From NCBI GenBank assembly GCA_023078555.1, contig CM041197.1, positions 9,394,842-9,458,841 on the forward strand: a stretch of DNA of 64,000 bases, read 5' to 3'. Below the pieces are notes generated by a model. That model was not told the origin of the DNA. It worked only from the letters and a program-made list of their open reading frames with translations, and made no database searches. Below, one piece after another: positions 45,735 to 57,562 of this stretch (positions are counted from its first letter, which is position 1; each line of letters opens with the position of its first letter). The position numbers were made by a program, and so were the translations under genes. This stretch comes from Ulva prolifera (lineage: Eukaryota; Chlorophyta; Ulvophyceae; Ulvales; Ulvaceae).

Positions 45735-46944
45735 GCCGCCGGCGTGCATGGCTGATGCTCCGGAATGTATCACGGTGGTCGGCGGCCATGCCCCGGCGGG
45801 CGCTTGTGCAGGCTGGTTTCTGTGTGGTTGCTACGCCATGGCGCGCCACAGATGTGCTTGACACCATGGCCTCCACATCTAGCTCAGACAAAGACGTGCG
45901 GGATGCACACATGCTGATACACTGCCAGGATGACGTAATGGCGAGACCTGCCAAGCTGAGGGCGAACTCCAACAGCAGTTGCGCATGTGTGCGTATGCGC
46001 CACAACCTCCCGTGTAACGATTACAATTGCAATAAAAAATTTGGTGCATCACGCAGGAACAGCATCAGTCCATCGACATGTTTTCATATAAATTTTTGCA
46101 GCACTGCGCACACCCGGCCGCCGTGCAGCTGGCACGTGACCAGAGCACTGCACTGGGCCCTCCCAGCGCGCAGCACGCCACTCACAGGATACATTCCGAG
46201 CGCAACAAGCCTTGCCTACAACATGTCCCCAATATCAAACATCCTGCCAGAGATCATGCACGCTGTTCCGTAGCGGCTGCTCAGGATAGCACCAATTGCA
46301 GCTGTGCTGAGCTCTGTGCCAGAGCGATCGTTTGGCTGCATGGAGCGCCCATGCGTGCAAATGAAATCTGACGTCAGCAGCACCCAGTCGTGCCTCTGCC
46401 CAAAAAAACTATCACATCGACACTGCAAGCGGGCCGCCAGTCCTTGCGGCGCCCAGCAACTCAATGCGGCTGACACCGCAGCCTGCCCTGCATCTCACGC
46501 GGCCGCCGGCACGCGCTGACTTGCACATCCTTCTGCCATTGGCACAGCCCACAGCGCACATCTGTGCCGCACGCGTTGACACTGCACCCCGCAAACCTAG
46601 CCCGCCGGTGACGGACATACACACACATCCCACAACGGCTTCGCCTCGTCAGGCAACAACCAAGACGTTGATGATCAGGGGCGGTGAAATGATGGCCCCA
46701 TGAATGATGCGGAAGCCGCCGCCCTGGGGCATGCCCACCGGGGCAGCCGCGGCTCTGCCGCCTCTACCGGACGAACAAGCACGCAAGCGTCGCAGCGGCC
46801 TTGACTCTCCAGGCAAAGTCCGCTCATTTGTTGTTTCTTAGGGATGCTACCGTGGCGCCCCCACCCTCGGGCAGCCCCATCGCCGCAGCTGGAACGGCGG
46901 ATGCGCAAGGAGCCGCAAAGCCCGTCCCCTGCCACCGCGCACAC
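45735..46944. other. Convergent intergenic spacer
   Basis: Lies between the stops of the membrane-protein gene and the minus-strand EEP-family gene. A possible poly-A signal (aataaa) for the plus-strand gene is at about 46030. No gene seen. Confidence 0.45.
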
Positions 46945-49900
46945 TCAACTGGGTCGGGGCACGCCCACGTCCGCGCCGGTGCTGCCCAGCACAAAGTCCG
47001 CCGCAAGCCACTTGTGGTCACTGGCGGCGAAGTCGTGGTTGCCGATCGCCGAGTCGACGACCGCGAGGTCCCCCCGGTGCAGCAGCCAGTCCAGCTTGCC
47101 GGACATGAGGGGCACGCCACACACGCGGTACCGGGGGTTGTCCAGGGTGTGTTGAGACACGGAGAAGACCTCGGAGAAGCCGGGGTTGACGAGCGCGCGG
47201 CAGGCCGCCTCGTCATGCAGCCCCGCCGCCCACAGGCGGTCGTTGCGCCTCTGCACCGCAGAGTCTGTGTGACACGAGCCAGTATGTGTCAATGTCAGAA
47301 GCGTGGGCTTGCAGTGGACGGCACAATCCCGCGGGATGCGTGATGCATTAGAGTGTGCGCGCCAGCGATGGACAGGCGCGAGGAGGCAGGCATACGTGGT
47401 CATAGGACACTGGGAATGTGCGTTGTGGCCGGGGGCGGCGCCGTGCAAGCGGCGGTGTGTTCCGAGGCCGCACCCTGCGGCGACACATCGCAGGTGCAGC
47501 AGCGCCCCGCGGAGACCATGCACGTGACACTGCGCCACCACATGCACACCGCAACACGCACCAGAGTTCATTCATTGGGCCCCGTCGGATGACGCAACTG
47601 GCATCTTCTGGTTGTAACTGTGAGGAGACAGCCGCGAAAAACATTCGAAGCGACCGAAGTTGATGCGCACACCATCCGCCCAGCCACCTCCAGGCCGAAC
47701 TGCCATGCACATGCGCCAGTGTGGAGCTGCGGCGGAAGTAACACGGAAAACGCGGGGCACGGCCGTCAACGGCGCAGGGGCTGGGGGGCGCGCCTGCGCA
47801 GAGGGCAGCGTGATGTCCCCGGCGACGTCAAACACATGGTGCTGCCAGAACGCGGCCTCACACTGCCCGAGGGTCGCCCAGCGCAGGTGGTCCGTGCAGT
47901 GCCACGGCGACAGCCGCGCGATGCCGTGGGCCATGGTGTTGAGGTCCCCGCCGATGACCTGGCGCGTCGCGCCGAGCGCCGCCGCGGCGCGCGAGTGCGT
48001 CAGGATGTCTGCAAACTGCCGCAGCCGCCCGACGGGCCCGCAGAAGACCTCGAGGTGCGCGCTGTACACGAGGAGCGGCCCCGCCGGCGTCGCGATCGTC
48101 GCCGCGAGCGTCAGCCGCCGCCCCCGCCGCGGCTCCCGCCTGCACAGCGGCGTGGATCTCGAGCTGAGAGGGGTGTCAGATGGCGCGGCCGCGCGCTCAT
48201 GTGGGTGATCACGAACGAGAGGGTGAACGGATTGCAACTACCAAACATACAACTCAACTCTCTCCCGAAGCAGCGTCAGCAGGTCCTTCCCGCATAATCG
48301 CGCATGCGAGCATGAGCGACACGAGCGCACGTTGTTGCGTAGACAACATGGGCAGCACTGTCGGCGTTGGCAGGTATCGCAAGGGGCGCAGCGCAGTGCC
48401 GTGAGAAGGGTATGTGGAGAAGAGTAGACCACACGGGCAGCACCGTGTGCGTGGGCAAGTGTTGCTAGGAAGGTCGCGAGTGGTCATGATGGGGGGGGCA
48501 CACTTGGCGAAGGTGTGAGTGTCTGTGTTCCAGTCAACGGGGTGGTGATGGTGCTCGAGGCGCTCGGCGCTCGCGATCGGCAGGCGCGACAGGATGGCGT
48601 TGCCGTGGACGCCGCCCCCCTGCGACGCCGCGTCCCGCTGCGGCGAGCGCAGCTCAATGAACTCGCAGAGGAAGGCGTAGTGCATGCCCAGCTCCTGTGC
48701 CAGCTCTGCGCCTGCATGCATGGAGGCGCCTCACGCCACACGCGCACGGGCCATGGCACGCAGACACCCGGCAACACCACAGTGAAAGGAGTCGCAGAAA
48801 ACCAAGCTTTGCAACAGGAAAACCCGCGGAACCTTCCTGGCCCCTCATGGCCCACACGGAATCGAGTACTGTCGATCACATCATTCGTACAAGATATTCA
48901 TTTTCTACCCGGTGCGGGGGATGTGACTTTGCTCCGGGCTGGGGACAGGGCTGCCTGGCTCATGCATGCAGGACTCTGGAGCCATGGCACTGAGGGGAAA
49001 GACCACGCACCAACGTCCCTGCGGCCGCTGCGATCGCATCCGACGTCGATCTCTTGTAGTAGGAGAATGTCGGCATCCAGGATCTTGAGAGTCTGCACGA
49101 TCTCATCAAACTTGTATCCTCTCTCGATGTTCCATTGCACGATCCGCACGGGCCTCCCCTGTGCTGCAGCCACCCACGCCTGCGATGCCTTGTCGTGGTC
49201 TCTATAGTCTTGGAGTATGAGGTCTCCGGGTTTGGGGAGTGATGAATCGTATGTGCCAAGCTCAAGCAGCCGCTTCTCTAGGTCAGCTGCACAGTGGCAG
49301 CAGTGTTGACAGACTGTTTGGCAACACACCCAGCAGATGCGCACGTGAGCAAGACATTAGGCCGACTGCTGCTGTAGGCGCCTGAAGTTTCACTTGGCAG
49401 CTGCCGGTATCTCCGCATTGGAGACACTCAACCTGGCCCATCACAGAGCAGCGCTGTGATGTTGCCGGGGCGGCAGAAAGCGAGTATAAAGTCATTCATC
49501 AAACGGGGAGTCATTAGCGTTTACGAGCATTCGTCTTGATGGTGCTACCATTGCCTGATGCTAGGTGTGTCGTGGCCCGCCATGCGCTCCGCTAGACACG
49601 AAGGCTTGCGAAGATACGCGTCAGGACAGATCGCAGCACCAATCGCTCATGCAGACATTCGATAGCAATGCAGCAGGATCGTGGACGATGCAAACTTATT
49701 TGCGCGGCTCTACTCTGGCAACACAAGTACTCTGCGATCGCGGGAGAGAATATTCAGTACGCACGGCTCGCACGCTATCGATCTTCGCGATGTTAAAGTC
49801 ATCATGTTGAATTCATTGAACGAGACGAACAAACGGACCAGCCAGAATTGACTCGTACCTCCGTCGTCCTTCCCTGGCAACAGCAAAGCACCGATAGGAA

Positions 49901-50105
49901 GACAGCACCCCATAAGGAGGAGAGAGGCGGCTGAAAAAAAGCCTCGAGATCCTTTGTTCGGTGGCTGAGAGGCTTGTTGTGGCGTTAATTTAGACTTCGC
50001 GGTGCAGAAACGAGTGTGAGAACCGGACTTTGTCCAACCTACTGGTGAATGAGCACGAGGGAGCAATCTACCACCACCTACAAGCTTGAAACCTATACTT
50101 TGCAT
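46945..50105 (-). CDS. Endonuclease/exonuclease/phosphatase (EEP) superfamily protein, probably membrane-anchored
   Basis: Exon 1 (50105-49859) starts MQSIGFKLVGGGR and has a hydrophobic stretch (FFSAASLLLMGCCLPIGALLL). Exon 2 (49286-49011), exon 3 (48711-48504) and exon 4 (from 48139) follow in phase; the exon 4/5 junction at about 47.75-47.26 kb is uncertain, and the last exon ends at 46945. The EEP catalytic blocks appear in order: VRIVQWNIERG, DILLLQEIDVGCDR (metal-binding Glu), GGDLNTMAHG, KLDWLLHRGDL and ASDHKWLAADF (SDH). The superfamily cleaves phosphodiester bonds in nucleic acids, inositol phosphates or sphingomyelin; the substrate here cannot be told from sequence. The N-terminal segment suggests a signal anchor or an organelle leader. 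Confidence 0.82.
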
Positions 50106-51890
50106 AATTTCTGGCCTGTAGCAACGAATACATTTCCTGAAGCGAGCTCTCACTACGCTCGCAACGTGAGAAGTACGTATCACAGTCCAATCCAGGTACC
50201 TGCAACCGTGTGAATTCAGAGTAAACAGCAGCAAATCAATCGTTGCAGCATTTTTTTTGTGTGCTAGAGGATGTGCGCGTGTTGTTGCCTCGGCCGGGGC
50301 AGCGATGTCGCGATGCGACGTTCTCGCGTTCACGCCCCCAGGCTTCTGGTGGACACCCAAAGATGCCACATGCATGATGGGTGCAACGTTAACCTGTCCT
50401 CGTCAGACGTCAGAGAAGCAACTGGCTGGAACCCAGCAACCAGAAATGTTCGATGACCCACCGCTGGCCCCTCCGCCCCCCATGCCCCTCTGCAAAGCTC
50501 CGAGTGATCCACACGTAGAGTTTGCCAACAACCATGCTGTCGGGTGCGCACGCATGCGCTGCTTGAAAGCTGCATATGATATCTCAGGTGCTGCAGCATG
50601 ACCAAAAACAAAGCCTCGGCTACCATCTACTGCCAGTTTGCACAGAAAACATTTCAAGAGGCGCTCCTATTGCTTCCTTGTTGCTGTGTTGGACCTGGGC
50701 CAGCTCTTGTAGATTGTTGGCACCAGTGCCTTTGTCCCAAGGGCTGCGTACCGCCCTCGTACCCCCGCGGTACCTCCTCCCTAGCGAGGCCTCATGCAGG
50801 CCTCATGCGCAAGGCCTCATGCGCAATCATGTTGAAGTACGTAGACGCAGCACCAGCCTCCAGCCCCAGCATCTCGGATGGCGTGTGTTAAGGACAAAGC
50901 CAAGGACAAAGCCAGAGAGGCAGGTAGCACCGAAGGCCACACACACACCCACGCAGCCACCAGCAGCCACCAGCACGTCTATCTATACCAGCACGCCTTC
51001 CTCCCCACACCCGCCTGGGTCCCTCGAAGCTTTGAGGCCGCACTGAGAGGCTGCCGGGCATTCCTGTGACAGGCATCTCCGATTCGCGGTCCACGTCGTG
51101 TAGGTCAGGACTCCCGTGGTTGTGTACCGTATGTTCAGCTGCACGTGCTGGTGCACTTCTCTGGCAAAGGTGTGGCAATCATGCCTGTGAGCTGTGTGTG
51201 TTTATGCCTGCCTCCGGTGGCACATAGCTGCATCCAGCTGCACGCAACAGGGTACCTTGGAATTTGTCCAACATAAGGCTTTCACTGATTTCTCAGGCCA
51301 GTACTTCGTGTTGGCCCAGTGACTCTGGCAGTCTGCATCAGCGTGTATGTCCCATTCTGATACGGACAGCTGACAGTCAGCTGGATTTAACATCCCACAA
51401 TGAGCCTTACCTCGATGTGGTACGCCGTGGCAGACATGACGATTTGCGGTTTCGCAAGGCCTCGCCCGAGGCCGGCTTCGCAAGCTACCTGGGCCTGGCA
51501 GCATTGACACTACCTTTGAAGCAAAAACGATTCACCGCAAAGCCCCACTGACCAACAATTCCATGTGTGGCTTCATGTACGAAGGGACGCGTGCATCGGT
51601 AGCGGAAGCTGTCATCACGACAGGCAGCAGAAGTGTCTACCGGAGACGGTTGTCTCCTGGTCGGACGTTTTCGCTTCAGCGAAAGTGTTGTTCAAAGACC
51701 GTACAACGCAATGCAGCGAACAGGTCCGAGAAAGTCCCAGTCACGCAAACCTCGCGCGATGTAAACATCTACTGTTGTCCTGTGTGCTCTCTTCATTGAA
51801 GTCGAGTTTACAACGGCTGCTGTAGTCGGCGAATAGTGAAACACTGCCACGCGGTGCAACATGCGTTTGATGTAATAGGAACTCAGAACT
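50106..51890. other. Divergent intergenic region between EEP gene and LpxC
   Basis: Should contain both promoters. Notable only for cacgcctcatgcg direct repeats at about 50790-50830 and a (caca/ccagcag) stretch near 50940-50980. No gene seen. Confidence 0.45.
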
Positions 51891-54800
51891 ATGATAAGTC
51901 TAACACTTCAAGCAACCGGCGCCAGGCGTGTCAATGGGCACTCGCTAGCGAACGCGGCGTCAGTCTCGGAACGCAGGACACGATGCACAGGCACTCTCTT
52001 GCGCACAACAAAAGTTTTCGCTGCAGCCACCGACTTACCAGATGAATATAAACCATTCCCTATCCCCCCGCCAAAAGAAGTGGACAGTGACGGCGAGGTC
52101 ACGGCTTACGAGGATGAAGAGGCGACCAACGAAATTGTCCACGACTTGTCGGTGAGTTGGTGATCTGGCACTTTGCCGCTCTCCATACGATGTAAAAAGT
52201 GATTTGTCACGACATCTTGGATGCAGGCCGCGCCATACGAGCAGACAATGAATCGCTCGTTTACACTGGGCGGACTGGGGCTCCACACGGGACAGCAAGG
52301 TACGCAGCAGCCTGAGAAAGCGCACACGCCAGCAACACAGGCCCACTTCGTATGCCATGGCTTATAGTAAGCTGTAGCACGCTCTCTGATCAGCAAACAG
52401 CCCGCTGATGCTGAAGCAGCCATGTATCCCAAGTTGACAGTGTCCGTTGCTTGCAGTGGTTGTGAGAGTCCGGCCAGCATACGCAGGCGAAGGCAGGTAC
52501 TTCGTCAGAGTTCCTGAAGGTATGTCCGCCAGCCTCAAGCCCATTTCTGTCTGCTACTCCCACCAACCATCCACCCCTCCGCCGCTGATCGCACCAGCGG
52601 CGCCCTCACCCACACGCCCAATGCTGCAGGAACAAACGCACACCTCGTCAACGCAAGCGGCACCCGAGACATGGACGAAGTAGAGTCTGCACGTAAAGGT
52701 TTGCCTCGCCGCCGCCACCATCCCCAACAGCATTTGATGCCTCAGTCACTCGCGGCCAAGTACTGCACCAATCAACCTCCGTGCCTCTGGCTACGAATTG
52801 ATACTCCCTTTGACATACGGCATGTGGTCCCGTTCATCCAGACCCGTCGATGTCCTCTCAAGGATACCGTTCAGTGAACCACGATTTACTGTACGTGACA
52901 TGCATGCTGCCTGACATGTCATGCTGCCCACCACGCGAAGGTGCAGTGTGTGTGCAGTGGACCCACAGCTCGACGAGAAGCAGACGGCGGCGTTCATGCA
53001 GTTTGTGCGTGCCTCAGAGGCCGGCTACCCAGGCACCTTTGAGGAGTACATCCTCGACACCGGCCTCGATGTCTCTGTCGCTGGGCTGCGCCCGGTCATC
53101 CTCGACAACACCGAGGTGCGCCCCCCGCACTATGCTTGGGCCACCATGCAGTATTTCTAGGGCTGCCATCCAGAAGTTAGACCCGAATAAGTCGGAATCA
53201 CTGTATGTGGTCGGGCCTGGCGACCCAACGCTCCCCCCACAAGGTCGAGTACTAGTGCCGGCTTACCAGGCTCGATCACATAGAACAATTCTGGATACTT
53301 AGGTCTGGTTTCTGATTTCTGGTTTCGTAGCCCTGAAAATGCTGCAAGGCGCCCCCGCACGGCCCAGCACACTCGATATGAACTTTCACAGCTGTCACAG
53401 CTGTCCTCCCTGAGTGTGCACGCCCCCCAAGAGCTGCCGAGGCCCCCCCCCCCCCCCCCCCCCCCGTGAGACCTCCCCCCGTAGGCGCGGGGCTCGTGCG
53501 GCGTCATCTCCCAGTGCTGCTGGTCGCGGTGGCCGCTCAGGCAGCAGCCCCGGCTCGGGCGGCGCTGCACGCGCAGCACCGGCAGCAGAACAGCGCCTGT
53601 GGGCCGTCGCAGTGGCTTTGTCCACCTGGCGCTAGGCACCCACCGGGGCCAGCGCCCGGGCAGCTGCAAGACCGCACGGCCCGCGCCGGCAACCCGCGCA
53701 GTCCAGCAACCCGGCATACAACACACAGTGCCATCATGCTGTACAGTAGCGGTAACGTAAGCCTCAGCGCACTCAGCCGTATCCTGAAGAGGCCATTGTT
53801 GCCTCCGGACGACTCGGAGCGCATGCATACCGCACTGCAAGGGTTGCTTGTGCGGCAAGGCGGCCACGTGATACAGAAGCGCCAGGAGAGAATGACAACA
53901 TCTCGGGCCATTGTATGGCAGAGCACCAGCACAAGCGACACAACACATCGCCACCGGCAACAGTGGAGATCGGGGACTTGACAGATGTGTGTGAGGGGGT
54001 GCAGGAGGAGATCGTGCCGAAGCCGACGGACGGGAGCGCGCTGGACGCGAGCTACCGCAACTACGCCGGCCGCACGCCCTTCTGCATCCTGCTCGGCAGC
54101 CAGGCGGACGGCCAGGACGAGCTGCAGGTGGCGGCGGCGGAGGTGCTGCTGGCGGTGATGGAGGGCCTGTTTGTGGACAACGCACGGATCGAGTACGAGG
54201 GCGCCGCCGAGGTCCGCCGCAAGCCCCGCGTGCTGTATACATTCCAACCGCACTCAAACCCAGTCACACTCTCATGATGACATTTGATGGGTCATGTGCC
54301 ATCAGAAATTGAAAGATGTTGTTTATTGGATCATCCGCCCAGGCGGTCATGTCAGTCTGGAATGCATGGCCATGTTGACATTGGTCCTTGACAGCTTTAA
54401 ATGAGCCGGGCCGCAGCAGCCGTGGCCAGCCCCCTCTCCAGCAGGGATGTACTGATCTGTGCTGGTCTGACTGTGCTGACCATGCTGCTGGTTCTGGCCA
54501 GCATGCGAGAGATTCTGAGGCAGCCGGTGTCAGGGCGTCTGGGCTCCGCCCCCGTGGCTCTGCTATGTGCTGACCCTGAGGCTGGCAAACACCTGGCCGC
54601 TGTTCACTCGGGCTGCTGCCTTATGCTGCCTGCCTGGCCTTCTGTGTGGCAACGCAGTGCCGGCATGCCACAATGATGCGTGTCAACGGCGCCTGCTCCA
54701 TCGTGACTTTCCATCGATTCCTGCCGCCCCGGCAGCACACATGCCGGCAGCGGCCGCTCCCATCACAGGCCATCCCCTGGCACAACCCTCTCACGTACAA

Positions 54801-56832
54801 CACGAACGCGGATCGCGCCTTCAGAAGTGCCCAAGCCTGTACCTCGTTGCACAATGCCGCATGCATGGCAGGCATGCACAATGCACCCCACGGCGCCCTC
54901 TGACTTTTCCACGGCTTCTGCAGATGCCGATCCTGGACGGATCGGGGCAGGTTTGGGTCGAGAACATCGCGGCGGCTGGGCTGCGGCCCGCGCACAAGCC
55001 CGACACGCCCGACCTGCTCGAGCGCAAGCAGTCCTGGCGCCCGAATGTGCCGATCTCCGTGTACGACCACGACTCCTTCGTCACGCTGTACCCGGCAGGG
55101 TTCTTCCGGCGCGTCACCGCGGGCGTCGAGTACCAGGACGTCCCGGTGATCGGCTCGCAGTGGATTTCGTTCGAGGCGCAGGCCGCGGACAACCCGACGC
55201 GGCCGTTCGCGACGGAGTTTGCGCCGGCGCGGACGTGGATCTCAAGCGTGGAGTACGCGTACGCGATGCGGGACGCGGGGTACCTCGCGGCCGGGACGCC
55301 GGACTGCGTGCTCGTCGCCGACCAGGACGCCTGGCGCGAGAGTGCGGCCCCCGCCACCCCGCTCGGCCACGCTTGACTGTTGCACATATATATCGCCGCT
55401 GCCGGCTCTACGCCCACCGTCGTGCGCGCGCGCGTGACGTACACTCCAACCGTAACATCATTGCCCACGTTCCTCGGGTGTTGGCCTCTGTGGTATGGGT
55501 AGCGCATGTACCATTGCCATCATACCATGTTGCCGCCTGTGTGGGGACCGTGCTGAGTCTCCCGCTGTCAGCAACGCCGCTGGTGGCACTGTAGCCACAC
55601 TCCACCTAGACCACCCACGCCACATGCAGCCGCGCGCCACTCCCCTCTCAAAGCGTGTTCACTTCCGCAACGCACGCTAGACCTTGAGCACATACAGCTC
55701 CCGGGTACCTTGTTTCGCATACGAGCACGCGGTGACGCGCGGCGCGGGTGGTGGTGCAGCGGTGGACGTGCGCTTCCGCAACGACGAGCCAGCGCGGCAC
55801 GCCGTCGTCGACGTGCTCGGGGACCTCGCGCTGCTGGCGCCGCCGGGCGGCTCCGGCATGCCGATGGGCCACGTCGTCGCGTTCAACGCGGACCACGCGC
55901 TCATGATGGACTTTGTGGTGCGGGTGGCGGAGGCGATCGAGGCTGGGGAAGTCGAGGCCTTCCCCTTCATGATGCTCCCCTCCGAGGCACGCCCCCCTTT
56001 CCCCCCCTGGCATTGACGCCCCCGGGGGCCCCGTTCCTTGCACTGGAAGCGCATGAGTGGATGTTGCGCTTTGATGATGTGCTGTCTGTGTTGGTTGCCA
56101 TGTACATTGATGTGTGTGGCCATTGGCCTGTGTCGGATAGCGTCGTGGACAAACAGCCATCGCTTCTTGTTGCGCCACAAAGATGCATTCATCGCATGAT
56201 CTGCTGGAGGCACACACACACTCGGCTGCCCTTATTGTGTGTCATGCACTGTTGGCTGTTGTCCAAGCCGCAGCTGGGATCGTAGCTCAATTGCGTGGCG
56301 CACATATCGTACCGGCATGTCGCTGTAAGGATTCCGGGCGCCTGGCGGCCGATGACACAGCACCGGGTCCACGCGTCGCTTCATCGGCAAGGGGATTCTG
56401 TAAAGTAAAGTAAATCTAAATTTACTGAGCCGTATCCTATTGGACATTGACAACTCTGAGTGAACGGGACCATATATGCCGAAGGGGTAAACCACCTGGA
56501 AGCCCCCCTCAGACAACCGTACGCAATTCTGTTGTTTGTTGATCATCAACGCAGCAGTCTGAAGGAGAGGGTGTGGCATGCAGGCGGACTACGTGCGGCA
56601 ACTCAAGCTGGAGATGGTGGACGACGTCATGGAGGCCGCAGGGCATCGTGTGCATGAGGAGGACGAGGAGAAGGCCGCCGGCGCCGATGACCCCTCGAGC
56701 CCGCCACAGATGGCGCGCCGGGAGCTCGAGAAGATCCAGGAGGCCCTCGACGAACGCATGGAGGAGCTGGGGATCGAGATCGAGGAGAAGGACCGGCGGG
56801 CGGCTGCAGGGGATGGCGGCGCTGCACCATAG
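51891..56832 (+). CDS. lpxC: LpxC-like UDP-3-O-acyl-GlcNAc deacetylase with altered active site
   Basis: Proposed exons 51891-52151, 52227-52299, 52457-52519, 52958-53115, 54005-54211, 54924-55341, 55760-55986 and 56584-56832 keep phase throughout (551 residues). LpxC removes acetate from UDP-3-O-acyl-GlcNAc in lipid A synthesis. A transit-like leader (ending KVFAAATDLP) precedes FTLGGLGLHTGQQVVVRVRP, then a ~53-residue insertion, AAAEVLLAVMEGLFVDNARIE, MPILDGSGQVWVENI, APARTWISSVEYA, NDEPARHAVVDVLGDLALL and GHVVAFNADHALMMDF. The usual TVEH zinc-ligand His is Val here, and the Lys after the RH His is Ala; the second His, Asp and the final catalytic His are present. A ~80-residue acidic, helical C-terminal extension is added if a GC-AG intron at 55987 is used; otherwise translation ends at 56016. 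Confidence 0.82.
53138..53235 (-). repeat. Dispersed ~100-bp intronic repeat, copy 2
   Basis: Reverse complement of the repeat at 7165-7260, sharing gggtcg-ccaggcccga and ggcagccct blocks. It overlaps the apparent end of an open frame after LpxC exon 4, which supports placing the exon 4 donor upstream at 53115. Confidence 0.5.
53443..53465 (+). repeat. Poly-C tract in an LpxC intron
   Basis: Twenty-three consecutive C residues, about 100 bp downstream of a tagccctgaaaatgctgcaa motif that also precedes the C run at 7261. Confidence 0.8.
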
Positions 56833-57562
56833 GCACACGCTTGTTGTGAGCATGTGTTGGCGGGCTTGCAGGCTGCGTGTGCATCCATGATGTAGAGTGC
56901 AGTCCCAGTGCTGAACAACGCCATCATTCAATTTATGCTGTGACTCATCTTTCCTGTCTGCATGCGCAATCCTGAGCTGTTGTATTATGCACATGCGTCA
57001 TCTGCGTGCTCGGCCCTGTGTGCTTTGTTCAGTATTTTTCCGGCATGCAAGCGGCATGGCTTGTGTGATCTGCATGCGCACTGGCGCAGAGGGACAGTTT
57101 GTGGGGTCGAAGCGGGCATGTAAGCTGCGGGAGCACTGCAGTGGCATACACGTATCATTTACACAGTGGTGTTTGTGCTCACCGCCACTTACACAGCGGT
57201 GTTTGAATTTCACCGTCACGACCCAGGAACATGGTGATGCGCACGCCCGCCGTGGTTCTCCATAACAGTCGTCACCACGCTACGATGCACACGTACTGCA
57301 TATTGTCCCCGTTATCCTGCAACGGCAAAGGGAATGCACATTGGCCACCATCATTCTGCGCCACCGCATGCGCATCGGGCTCTGTGCACCCGCGTGCTCG
57401 CTGACACGTTCCAACACACAACCCGCACATTCGTGCGGTTTTTCCGGCTCCCTCCAATGCACCCACGACGCCCACCCCTTGCCCATGGCCCACGAGCCGG
57501 CGCGTGGGCGGCGGCTTCATGCGGCGGCACCCAGCCGGAAAAACAGGCCGGGCCAAAGGCTG
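56833..57562. other. Convergent spacer between LpxC and the antiporter
   Basis: Lies between two stop codons on opposite strands. A short duplication (acacagtggtgtttg / acacagcggtgtttg) occurs at 57160-57210. No gene seen. Confidence 0.45.

Noticed and set aside
52958-53160. LpxC exon 4 read through to the TAG at 53158-53160 as a gene end
   Set aside because: The last bases fall in a dispersed repeat, and using the donor at 53116 keeps phase with exon 5, which carries the next LpxC block.
53157-54257. 366-residue open frame on the minus strand
   Set aside because: It is antisense to an LpxC intron and exon 5, with Pro/Ala/Arg runs from GC-rich DNA and the C tract, and no domain.
54404-54676. 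Small membrane protein (ICAGLTVLTMLLVLASM)
   Set aside because: It lies inside an LpxC intron, has no splice-independent support and overlaps other open frames.
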